NCBI GenBank assembly: GCA_050014815.1
Contig: JBEKCP010000562.1
Span: 1 to 12,091, forward strand
Origin: JBEKCP01 sp050014815
GTDB lineage: Bacteria > Planctomycetota > Planctomycetia > Pirellulales > Thermoguttaceae
DNA: 12,091 nucleotides
Direction of reading: 5' to 3'
Shown here piece by piece: positions 1 to 6,078 of this stretch (position 1 is the first letter of the stretch; every line of letters begins with the position of its first letter). The translations under genes were made by a program, and so were the position numbers. The notes under the pieces were generated by a model that did no database searches, had not been told where the DNA came from, and was given only the letters and a program-made list of their open reading frames with translations.

Positions 1-1083
1 CTCGGCACCCCCGCCCGCATCTACTATAAGGACGAAAGCCACAGCCCGCCCGGCAGCCACAAACCCAACACGGCCGTCCCCCAAGCCTATTACAACAAGA
101 TCGAGGGCATCAACCGCCTGACGACGGAGACGGGCGCCGGCCAATGGGGCGCCGCACTCTCCTTCGCCTGCAAAATGTTCGACGTCCACTGCAAGGTCTT
201 CATGGTCAAGGTCAGCTACCACCAGAAACCTTATCGGCGGATGATGATGCACATCTGGGGCGGCGAGGTGACGCCCAGCCCCTCGACCGAGACCCAGGCG
301 GGCCGCAGCATCCTCCAGAAGGACCCCGAGTGTCCCGGCAGCCTCGGCATCGCCATCAGCGAGGCCGTCGAGTCCGCCGTCACTCACGACGACACCCGCT
401 ACACGTTGGGCAGCGTGCTCAACCACGTGCTCTTGCACCAGACGGTCATCGGGCTGGAGGCGGAGAAGCAGTTCAAGCTCATCGACGATTTCCCGGACGT
501 GGTGATCGGCTGCGTCGGGGGCGGGAGCAATTTCGCCGGGCTCTCCTTCCCCTTCCTCCGCCACAAGCTCCAGGGCCGCGAGATCCGCTTCATCGCCTGC
601 GAGCCGCACAGTTGCCCCTCGATGAGCCGCGGCCAGTATCGCTATGACTTCGGCGACACGACGCAACTGACGCCCCTCTTGAAGATGTGTACGCTGGGGC
701 ACAGCTTCATGCCGCCGGGCATCCACGCCGGCGGACTCCGCTATCACGGCATGGCCCCGATGGTCAGCCTGACCCAGGACCTGGGACTGGTCGAGGCCCA
801 GGCATTCCACCAGATCGAATGCTTCGAGGCCGCCCGGCTGTTCGCCGCCACCGAAGGCACGATTCCCGCCCCCGAGACCTCGCACGCCATCCGGGCCGCC
901 ATCGTCGAGGCCCTGCGGTGCAAGGAGACGGGCCGAGAGGAGTGCATCCTCTTCAACTTCAGCGGCCACGGGCTGTGCGACATGGGCTCCTACGAGAAGT
1001 TCTTCGCCGGCCACCTGGAGGACTACGCCTATCCGCAGGAGAAGATCGAAGCCGCGCTGGCCGAGTTGCCGGTGGTGGAGTGA
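1..1083 (+). CDS. trpB: tryptophan synthase beta chain, TrpB2 type (5' end outside window)
   Basis: PLP enzyme that condenses indole with L-serine to make tryptophan in the cytoplasm. The window opens in frame and 360 codons remain before TGA; the family is usually about 420-450 residues, so roughly 60-90 N-terminal residues lie upstream. The PLP-binding lysine is in GSHKPNTA at visible codons 18-25 (K21). ETGAGQWG follows, then the glycine-rich phosphate loop GCVGGGSN, then EGTIPAPETSHAI, and near the C-terminus FNFSGHGLCDMGSYEKF. The long insert with HQKPYRRMMMHIWGGEV and the GIHAGGLRYHG stretch mark the TrpB2 branch rather than the classical TrpB1 that pairs with TrpA. No trpA follows; the next gene runs the other way. 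TrpB2 proteins often act as stand-alone indole-salvage or serine deaminase enzymes, so the exact role here is inferred. Confidence 0.93.
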   Translation, partial: LGTPARIYYKDESHSPPGSHKPNTAVPQAYYNKIEGINRLTTETGAGQWGAALSFACKMFDVHCKVFMVKVSYHQKPYRRMMMHIWGGEVTPSPSTETQAGRSILQKDPECPGSLGIAISEAVESAVTHDDTRYTLGSVLNHVLLHQTVIGLEAEKQFKLIDDFPDVVIGCVGGGSNFAGLSFPFLRHKLQGREIRFIACEPHSCPSMSRGQYRYDFGDTTQLTPLLKMCTLGHSFMPPGIHAGGLRYHGMAPMVSLTQDLGLVEAQAFHQIECFEAARLFAATEGTIPAPETSHAIRAAIVEALRCKETGREECILFNFSGHGLCDMGSYEKFFAGHLEDYAYPQEKIEAALAELPVVE

Positions 1084-1122
1084 GAAGGAAGGGGGAGGGC
1101 GGAAGGCGGAAGGATGAAGAAA

Positions 1123-1146
1123 GCCCCCGGACTGCGTCCGGGGGGC
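1123..1146. terminator. GC-rich hairpin between convergent genes
   Basis: GCCCCCGGAC (1123-1132) pairs with the arm at 1136-1146, with a 3-nt loop and one bulged G. It lies 40 nt after the trpB2 stop and 52 nt beyond the end of the opposing gene. There is no T-tract on the plus side. On the minus side the stem is followed by TTTCTT, so it looks more like a terminator for the receiver-like gene, or a weak bidirectional one. Confidence 0.45.
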
Positions 1147-1164
1147 GTTGCAAAAGGCGGAAAA

Positions 1165-1186
1165 GGGATCAGGGATTGGGGGTTAG
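1165..1186 (+). repeat. dispersed 22-bp G-rich repeat, copy 1
   Basis: This G-rich 22-mer ending in GGTTAG matches, on the opposite strand, the segment at 9491-9512 at 18 of 22 positions. Both copies lie next to gene ends. It appears to be an intergenic repeat family of unknown role. Confidence 0.5.
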
Positions 1187-1198
1187 ACTCGCGTCCTT

Positions 1199-2023
1199 CT
1201 AGCTCTTCTCACCCTTCACACCCTTCACACTCTTCTCACCTCCCAGCGCCCAAACCAGGTCGTCCACGTGGAGCGGCTTCGAGAGGACGGCCGCGGCGCC
1301 GGCCGCTTCGAGACGCTCGACGTCCTCGATCCGCGGGAAATCGGCCAGGGCCACCAACGGCGCGGGGGCTATTTGTGCGGCCAACCGCCGGAGGTCGGCC
1401 AGTTCCGCCTCGCCGCCGTCCGCGACGTCGAAGATCGCGGCCGCAGCGCCCTCGATCCGGGCGATGCTCCGCGGCCGCAGCCAAACGGTCGCGTAGCCGC
1501 ACTCCCGGCAGGCGGCCGCCAGCCAGGACTCCATCTCCAATCGCCGCGTGGAAATGGCCGCCAGTCCCTGCCGCTTCGGCCAGGGGGTTCTCGCGGCCGC
1601 CAGGTAGCGCTCGTCTTCGGTGGCGGTCGCCGGCAGGTCCCAGGCCGACGTGCGGCCCTCGACCAACCGCCGCAATTGCCGGCAACAGCGGGCGAACGAC
1701 TCGTGCCAGTAGAGGCGGATCACACCGGGCCACGGCCGGCCGGTCCGCATTTCACCCTCGCACCAACTGCCCAACAGGGCCACCATCCGCGCCAAGGGCG
1801 CCCGGCGCCGGAGCCCGTCTACCGCCGCCTGTGAGAACTGGCCCGGATACGCCTGGGCGATGACAATCAGGTCGGGGGCCCACTGCGGGTCGGCCAATAC
1901 GGCGTCCGCGGCGGCGGCATCAGGGGCGTGCCGGACGCGGCCCAGGGCATCGAGCACCTCCCGCGCCCGGCGGAATTCGCTCCGGTTCGTGTCGCCCACG
2001 AGTAAGATGGATACTTGTTCCAC
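1199..2023 (-). CDS. degenerate paired receiver-domain (response-regulator-like) protein
   Basis: 274 residues from a GTG start. It holds two receiver-like halves and no output domain. The N-terminal half starts with the strand SILLVGD, but the phosphoacceptor position falls in DLIVIAQ and has no aspartate; it continues into MVALLGSWCEGE and GRPWPGVIRLYWH, which I recall as typical of a planctomycete family. The C-terminal half (about residues 160-265) keeps an aspartate in AAIFDVADGG and the conserved lysine in VLSKPL, so it may still be phosphorylated or may be a pseudo-receiver. The GTG at 2023 was preferred because the frame extends 20 codons further up only through repeat-like DNA and a TACAAT box lies just upstream. 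The last 12 residues come from a 9-bp tandem repeat. No histidine kinase is nearby; function unknown. Confidence 0.8.
   Translation of the reverse strand: MEQVSILLVGDTNRSEFRRAREVLDALGRVRHAPDAAAADAVLADPQWAPDLIVIAQAYPGQFSQAAVDGLRRRAPLARMVALLGSWCEGEMRTGRPWPGVIRLYWHESFARCCRQLRRLVEGRTSAWDLPATATEDERYLAAARTPWPKRQGLAAISTRRLEMESWLAAACRECGYATVWLRPRSIARIEGAAAAIFDVADGGEAELADLRRLAAQIAPAPLVALADFPRIEDVERLEAAGAAAVLSKPLHVDDLVWALGGEKSVKGVKGEKS
1206..1241. repeat. 9-bp tandem repeat, four units
   Basis: Four 9-bp units (TTCTCACCC, TTCACACCC, TTCACACTC, TTCTCACCT) lie head to tail. They overlap the 3' end of the minus-strand receiver-like gene and encode its period-three tail EKS-VKG-VKG-EKS. Confidence 0.75.
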
Positions 2024-2029
2024 GGCGCA

Positions 2030-2035
2030 ATTGTA
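2030..2035 (-). promoter_or_regulatory. -10-like TACAAT just upstream of the receiver-like gene
   Basis: TACAAT on the minus strand ends 6 nt before the GTG start. No Shine-Dalgarno site and no clear -35 are visible. Transcription would begin at or next to the start codon, so the mRNA would be leaderless. Confidence 0.4.
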
Positions 2036-2147
2036 GCCCGGCCGATTCAGGGCGGATAGCGAGGAATTCTCGCGAGGAACCAAGCGGTCTTGCCAGACAA
2101 GAAGTTATGACACGTGCGTAGCCCGAAGGGCTTACGGCGTATAGCCC

Positions 2148-2172
2148 GGGGTTGCCGCGCAGCGGCTACCCC
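2148..2172 (+). repeat. 25-bp inverted repeat, left copy (REP-like hairpin)
   Basis: It is the exact reverse complement of 2278-2302. On its own it forms a long hairpin: CCCGGGGT pairs with ACCCCGGG when flanks are included, then one T-T mismatch, then GCCGC with GCGGC, around a 3-nt loop. Confidence 0.85.
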
Positions 2173-2277
2173 GGGATCCGAGATCCCAGAACGAAAAACC
2201 CCAACGGGCTTTCGGCGTGGTCGCGTCGGCCTACGCAACCCTTTCCGGGTTGACGACATGACGCGATGCACTGTCCT

Positions 2278-2302
2278 GGGGTAGCCGCTGCGCGGCAACC
2301 CC
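2278..2302 (-). repeat. 25-bp inverted repeat, right copy (REP-like hairpin)
   Basis: Exact reverse complement of 2148-2172. Outside the 25-bp core the stem continues with CCT/AGG instead of CCC/GGG, a paired change that keeps the stem. Confidence 0.85.
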
Positions 2303-2480
2303 AGGCTATGATATGCAATCCCTTCGGGATGTTTGACCAACCATCCCGGTTTGCCAAGAAAGTTGGACAATCTCTAAACGTCGGGCCGAATACCGCCTTC
2401 GGCGGGAAGGCTCGTGAGCGAGCCTGTTTGCTATCGTCCAACCCTTGCCATAAAATTTTGCCGCAACCTCGCCGCCTTCC

Positions 2481-2509
2481 TTGAAGAAAACGGCCCCGAA
2501 TGGTAGGAT
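2481..2509 (+). promoter_or_regulatory. sigma-70-like promoter ahead of antitoxin remnant
   Basis: TTGAAG (2481-2486), a 17-bp spacer and TAGGAT (2504-2509) preceded by TGG, an extended -10 arrangement. The predicted start near 2516 is followed by GAGGGGG at 2521-2527 and the TTG start at 2534. Confidence 0.4.
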
Positions 2510-2533
2510 CGATCGAAACTGAGGGGGGTGGGA

Positions 2534-2629
2534 TTGGTCACGATTCATCCCAACATATTGGAACGCGACGGCAAAAAGGCTTTCGTGGTCCTTTCGTACG
2601 AGGAGTTCATTTTGGCCGCTATGAACTAG
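2534..2629 (+). pseudogene. truncated Phd/YefM-type antitoxin remnant
   Basis: A 31-residue frame from TTG (2534) to TAG, preceded 6 nt upstream by the purine run GAGGGGG. It reads VTIHPNILERDGKK then AFVVLSYEEFILAAMN. This resembles the N-terminal strand-helix start of Phd/YefM-family antitoxins, which in homologues I recall as a TLHP...LEKDGKKEFVVLPYEEF pattern followed by about 40-50 more residues. Here the frame stops soon after the EEF motif, so the helical toxin-binding part is missing. A good promoter lies just upstream, and no RelE-type toxin follows before the next gene at 2688. Best read as a decayed toxin-antitoxin locus; a short peptide could still be made. The family assignment rests on about 25 residues. 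Confidence 0.5.
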
Positions 2630-2687
2630 CCGTGGCACGGTTCTGACTGCCGAACGCGTTCCTCCGCCCGCGATGTGATCTCCCCCC

Positions 2688-3755
2688 ATGCCGACCTTCC
2701 CTTGCCCGGCGACGATCTGGTACAACCTGCTCCTGGCCGCCATCGACGTGGTGGTCCTCGTGCCGGTCCGCGCGACGAGGAGTGTCGTTCTAGCATGCCT
2801 GGCGCTGGCCGGTGCGGCAGCGGCCGGCGCCCTGCTGGCTCGCCTGGCGGCGGAAGACATATTTGGACTCTTCCGCCTGGCAGCGTGGGCGCTCTTCCTG
2901 CACGGGGCGGTCCTGACTACCATACTGGGCGCCATCTTTTGGAGAGCGCGGCGGCGAGGCTGGGCCGTCCTATGGGCGACGGGCTCGGCCGCAATCTTGA
3001 TCATCGCCGCCGACGCCTTACTCGTCGAGCCGACCTGGCTCGAGGTCTCGCACGTGCGGATCACTTCGCGAAAACTGGCCCGCTCGTGGCGGATCGTCCT
3101 GATCGCCGACCTGCAAACCGATCACGTCGGCGAGTATGAGCGAGGCGTCTTGCGGCGGGCGGCCGCGGAAAAACCCGACCTCGTCCTGCTGGCCGGCGAT
3201 TACCTGCAGGTATCTGGAACCGATGGGGAAACACAGCGCAACCTCCTGAACGCGGCCTTGCGCGAGGTGGACTTTGCGGCCACCGCGCCCGTCTTCGTGG
3301 TGCAAGGGAACGTGGACGGAGCCTCTTGGCTGGAGAGCTTCAAGGGTCTGGGTTACACGATCGCGGCCGCCAGCCGGTCGTTCGAGTTGGGGGGGCTGCG
3401 GCTGACGTGTCTGAGCTTGACAGACTCCTTCGACGCGTCGCTGGAGGTTCGCGGCGGCGACGCGGGACAATTCCACGTCGTGCTGGGGCATTGTCCCAAC
3501 TTCGCCTTGGGGCACGTCGAGGCGGACCTGCTTTTGGCCGGGCACACCCATGGCGGCCAGGTAAGGTTGCCGCTGCTGGGCCCTTTGGTGACCCTATCCC
3601 GGGTGCCGCGCGCCTGGGTGGCCGGCCTGACCACGCTCGACCACGACCGACACTTGCTCGTCTCGCGGGGGCTGGGAATGGAACGGGGCAACGCGCCCCC
3701 CATGCGGTTCTGCTGCCGACCGGAACTGGTAGTCATTGACCTGGTGCCGGACTAG
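2688..3755 (+). CDS. membrane-anchored metallophosphoesterase (YkuE-like)
   Basis: 355 residues. The N-terminal ~115 residues hold about four hydrophobic segments (about 11-27, 33-52, 63-84, 93-112). The calcineurin-like phosphoesterase domain follows from about residue 134. Seen motifs: IADLQTD (D141), AGDY (D171), QGNVD (N208, D210), LGHCPNF (H268) and AGHTHGGQ (H286, H288), ending with RGLGMERGNAPPMRFCCRPE, typical of this family's C-terminus. The family hydrolyses phosphoesters with a two-metal centre; YkuE-type relatives act at the membrane or cell wall. Two usual metal or catalytic histidines are replaced: DxH is DLQ and GNHD/E is GNVD. I recall similar DLQ/GNVD forms in planctomycete homologues, so this may be a subfamily trait. 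No ribosome binding site precedes the ATG. The catalytic domain is probably periplasmic or cytosolic depending on helix count; substrate unknown. Confidence 0.85.
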   Translation: MPTFPCPATIWYNLLLAAIDVVVLVPVRATRSVVLACLALAGAAAAGALLARLAAEDIFGLFRLAAWALFLHGAVLTTILGAIFWRARRRGWAVLWATGSAAILIIAADALLVEPTWLEVSHVRITSRKLARSWRIVLIADLQTDHVGEYERGVLRRAAAEKPDLVLLAGDYLQVSGTDGETQRNLLNAALREVDFAATAPVFVVQGNVDGASWLESFKGLGYTIAAASRSFELGGLRLTCLSLTDSFDASLEVRGGDAGQFHVVLGHCPNFALGHVEADLLLAGHTHGGQVRLPLLGPLVTLSRVPRAWVAGLTTLDHDRHLLVSRGLGMERGNAPPMRFCCRPELVVIDLVPD

Positions 3756-3784
3756 GAGCTGGCGAAGGCACGGGGACGCAGAGG

Positions 3785-4030
3785 CTACGCCCGCCGTGGC
3801 CTGCCGTGGTCCGCCGGTCGTCCCATGTAAGTCACCGCAGCTTCTGTCAGCAACCCGGAACGTGTTTGGCCGTGCTCTTGTGCGAAGCGGTCGATGGCGT
3901 CCAGTGTTCGCTCAGGGATGGTGATGTTGATTCGCTTGGCGTTGACGCGGAGGCGGCAACCGGGCAGGTCGGGGACGGTGACGCCATAGTCTGAGCGTTT
4001 GTCCTTGTGGAGTACAACGGGATAGTTCAT
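3785..4030 (-). CDS. HicB-like antitoxin with internal in-frame deletion
   Basis: 81 residues. The start MNYPVVLHKDKRSDYGVTVPDLPGC is the N-terminal strand region of HicB antitoxins, which fold as a degraded RNase H-like domain that blocks HicA. The C-terminal half, from KRINITIPERTLDAIDRFA through GQTRSGLLTEAAVTYM, is a ribbon-helix-helix DNA-binding segment. In full HicB proteins about 60 residues lie between these parts (the GDT/GET..EAL helix and more strands); here PGC is followed directly by RLRVNAKRINI. The frame is kept, so the gene still makes a protein with DNA-binding potential but probably no toxin binding. No HicA is visible on either side. A TATAAT box lies 8 nt before the ATG with no Shine-Dalgarno site. 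It ends 29 bp from the convergent phosphoesterase gene. Confidence 0.72.
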   Translation of the reverse strand: MNYPVVLHKDKRSDYGVTVPDLPGCRLRVNAKRINITIPERTLDAIDRFAQEHGQTRSGLLTEAAVTYMGRPADHGRPRRA

Positions 4031-4038
4031 CGCTACTT

Positions 4039-4044
4039 ATTATA
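4039..4044 (-). promoter_or_regulatory. TATAAT -10 box for the hicB-like gene
   Basis: A perfect TATAAT on the minus strand, 8 nt before the ATG. A weak TTGGAC lies 18 bp further up (4063-4068). The layout implies a nearly leaderless transcript. Confidence 0.45.
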
Positions 4045-4168
4045 CACACTAAATCAAGCGCAGTCCAATCGGGTCGCCAGCCAGGGCGGGGGGCAACGCA
4101 GCGTGGCGATAAAACCTCCCAGTCTTCCCATTTCACCGAAGCGATACAGGCCGCAGACTTTACTCAAG

Positions 4169-4180
4169 CCGAAAGTTCGG
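4169..4180. promoter_or_regulatory. short dyad in the mlaE upstream region
   Basis: CCGAA-AG-TTCGG at 4169-4180, in the 320-bp gap between the divergent hicB-like and mlaE genes. It could be an operator or a small hairpin. The rest of 4045-4268 shows no gene; a CCGCTG/CAGCGG pair at 4225-4250 is the only other dyad I see. Confidence 0.25.
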
Positions 4181-4268
4181 TACGACGAAGTATGTATTAG
4201 CGGCATTCTGGCCCAGGCCGGCAACCGCTGTACAGTTTTTCGTCCAGCGGCAGGTGACGTGGCGCGAA

Positions 4269-4313
4269 CCCGCCGCGGGCACCATGCCTGGCATGGTCGG
4301 TCGGCGGGCTTTT
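4269..4313 (+). terminator. nested inverted repeat with T-tract in mlaE leader
   Basis: An inner dyad ACCATGCC-t-GGCATGGT (4281-4297) is perfect. It is enclosed by CCCGCCG (4269-4275) and CGGCGGG (4302-4308) and followed at once by CTTTT (4309-4313). It lies 37 bp upstream of mlaE on the same strand. It could be an intrinsic terminator insulating the operon, an attenuator, or an operator. Confidence 0.4.
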
Positions 4314-4350
4314 GGCGTGCCCCTGTACGTATGGGCGAAATATAACGATC

Positions 4351-5238
4351 ATGTCCTCCAATCCTTCCATCTCGAACGCGCAGTTCCAGCCCGCCCCCGG
4401 GCGGCCCCGGGGGATATCCGGGGCGGTGGCGGACTGGATTGCCGACCTTGGTGGGGTGGCGGTCGATTGGGTGGTGGGCCTCGGGAACCTGGTCATCTTT
4501 GGTCTGCGGACCGCCGGCTGGCTCGTTGCCCGGATGCCCCGTCGCGAAACCCTCGTGCCGGCGTTCTACCAGATCGGAGTGCTCAGCCTGCCGGTGGTGG
4601 CCTTGACGGGGACGTTCATCGGGATGGTGCTGGCCGTGCAGGCCTACGGCCAGTTCCGCATGATGCACATGGAATCGCGGCTGGGGGCGGTGATCAACCT
4701 GTCGCTGGTTCGGGAGCTCGGGCCGGTATTGGCGGCCACGATGTTGGCCGGCCGGGTCGGCAGCGCCATGGCGGCCGAGCTGGGGACCATGCGGGTCACC
4801 GAGCAGATCGACGCCCTGGCCAGCATGGGGGCCGACCCGATCCAGTACCTGGTCGTTCCGCGATTCCTCGGCTGCCTGCTCCTGATTCCCGCCTTGACGA
4901 TCATGGCCGACTTCATGGGGATCGTGGGCGGGGCCTTTTACGGCGTTTACCTGCTGGGCATCGACTGGCACTACTACTTGCAGAATTCGCAGGACTACGT
5001 GCGGGGGTTCGACCTCTTTGCCGGCGTGTTCAAGAGCTTGTTCTTTGGGGCAGCCATTGCGCTGATCAGTTGTTACCGGGGGTTTCATTGCGATCCCGGG
5101 GCGGAGGGGGTGGGCCGGGCCGCCACGACCGCCTTCGTCTTCTCGTTCGTCATGATCCTCCTTTTGGACCTCCTCCTGGCCATCGGCCTGGACAGGGTGT
5201 ATTACACGTTCTGGCCGGAAGGGCCCAAGTTGATGTAG
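4351..5238 (+). CDS. mlaE: MlaE-type ABC transporter permease (lipid transport)
   Basis: 295 residues from the ATG at 4351; an ATG 13 codons upstream is possible, but those codons overlap leader DNA. It is the inner-membrane permease of the Mla/MCE phospholipid transport system. After an amphipathic N-terminal region (about 25-60) come LPVVALTGTFIGMVLAVQAY, then VRELGPVLAATMLAGRVGSA with AAELGTMRVTEQIDAL, the conserved coupling segment of this family, then MGADPIQYLVVPR. Further helices follow up to about residue 280, including SLFFGAAIALISCYRG. Length and motif order match full MlaE. It is the first gene of the operon: its stop codon is followed without a gap by the ATPase ATG. A TATAAC sits 4 nt before the ATG and there is no Shine-Dalgarno site; its upstream leader has strong dyads. 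Confidence 0.92.
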   Translation: MSSNPSISNAQFQPAPGRPRGISGAVADWIADLGGVAVDWVVGLGNLVIFGLRTAGWLVARMPRRETLVPAFYQIGVLSLPVVALTGTFIGMVLAVQAYGQFRMMHMESRLGAVINLSLVRELGPVLAATMLAGRVGSAMAAELGTMRVTEQIDALASMGADPIQYLVVPRFLGCLLLIPALTIMADFMGIVGGAFYGVYLLGIDWHYYLQNSQDYVRGFDLFAGVFKSLFFGAAIALISCYRGFHCDPGAEGVGRAATTAFVFSFVMILLLDLLLAIGLDRVYYTFWPEGPKLM

Positions 5239-6078
5239 ATGGTGACTTCGGCAGAGCACAACACGGTGTCCGGCGAGCCGCTGATCCGGATCGACGGCCT
5301 GAGCGTGGAGTTCGGGCGGAATTCGGTGCTGCGCGACCTCTCGCTGGCCATCCCGCGGGGGCAGACGCTGGCCGTGATCGGCGAGAGCGGCTGCGGCAAG
5401 ACGGTCTTGTTGAAGGCGATGATCGGACTGTTGCGCCCCAGCCGCGGCGGCGTCTACTTCGACGGGAAGGACCTGGCCGCGATGGGTCAGCGGGCCGTGG
5501 CGCGGGAGCGGACCCGTTTCGGCTTCGTCTTCCAGCAGGCGGCGCTGTTCGACAGCATGACCGTCGCCCAGAACGTCGGCTTCCCGTTGCGCCAGCACAC
5601 CGCGAAGAGTCCGGAGGAGATACGCCAGATCGTCGTTTCGCGGCTGGCCGAGGTGGGGCTGCCGGAAACGGTCATGGGCCGCAAGCCGGCCGAGCTTTCC
5701 GGGGGGATGCGGAAGCGGGTCGGGCTGGCCCGGGCGCTGGCACTCGAGCCCGAGGCCGTCCTCTACGACGAGCCGACCACCGGCCTGGATCCCATCATGA
5801 GCGACGTGATCAGCGAGCTCATCCTCGCCACCCGGCGGCACCATACGGTCACCAGCGTGGTGGTCACGCACGACATGAACACGGCCCGAAAGGTCGCCGA
5901 TCGGGTCGTGATGTTGTATCCGTTGTCGCGGCTCCGCCCGGAGGAGCCGCAGGTCATTTTCGACGGTCCGCCGGACCGGCTCGAGGCGGCCGGCGACCGC
6001 CGCGTCGGGCAATTCGTCCACGGAGAGGCCGGCGAACGCCTGGTGGAGTTGCAGCACGAGTCGGAGAGAACGCCATGA
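5239..6078 (+). CDS. mlaF: MlaF-type ABC transporter ATPase
   Basis: 279 residues. Cytoplasmic ATPase that drives the MlaE permease. All ABC motifs are present: Walker A GESGCGKT (48-55, K54), Q-loop FVFQQ (about 97-100), signature LSGGMRKR (153-160), Walker B AVLYDEPTTGLDP (D177, catalytic E178) and H-loop VVTHD (H211). The C-terminal ~50 residues after the YPLSRLRPEEP stretch are an extension of the type seen in this subfamily. The ATG directly abuts the mlaE stop and its own TGA overlaps the next start (ATGA at 6075-6078), so the three genes are translationally linked. Nothing in the sequence suggests loss of activity. Confidence 0.94.
   Translation: MVTSAEHNTVSGEPLIRIDGLSVEFGRNSVLRDLSLAIPRGQTLAVIGESGCGKTVLLKAMIGLLRPSRGGVYFDGKDLAAMGQRAVARERTRFGFVFQQAALFDSMTVAQNVGFPLRQHTAKSPEEIRQIVVSRLAEVGLPETVMGRKPAELSGGMRKRVGLARALALEPEAVLYDEPTTGLDPIMSDVISELILATRRHHTVTSVVVTHDMNTARKVADRVVMLYPLSRLRPEEPQVIFDGPPDRLEAAGDRRVGQFVHGEAGERLVELQHESERTP

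Larger units (their letters stand above)
2078..2375. repeat. cluster of palindromic intergenic repeats
   Basis: This gene-free block is packed with small dyads: AGCCC-gaa-GGGCT near 2119-2131, AACCC-tttcc-GGGTT near 2237-2251 and ATCCC-ttc-GGGAT at 2318-2330. It also holds the two large hairpins listed separately. Its outer edges carry degenerate direct repeats (AACCA..CGGT..TTGCCA..AAGTT..ACA) at 2078-2112 and 2339-2369. The frames crossing it on both strands look like translated repeat, so no gene is called. Confidence 0.75.

Noticed and set aside
2024..2083. Upstream extension of the receiver-like gene to ATG 2083
   Set aside because: The 20 extra codons pass through repeat-like DNA and over the TACAAT box, and the receiver fold starts just after GTG 2023.
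2047..3064. Several frames across the repeat cluster (2047-2370 -, 2166-2441 -, 2266-2484 +, 2306-3064 -)
   Set aside because: They read palindromic repeat DNA or the antisense of the phosphoesterase gene and lack start signals.
4054..6057. 667-codon minus-strand open frame
   Set aside because: It is antisense to two clear ABC transporter genes and rich in H, Q, R and P as expected for a GC-rich shadow; no domain is recognisable.
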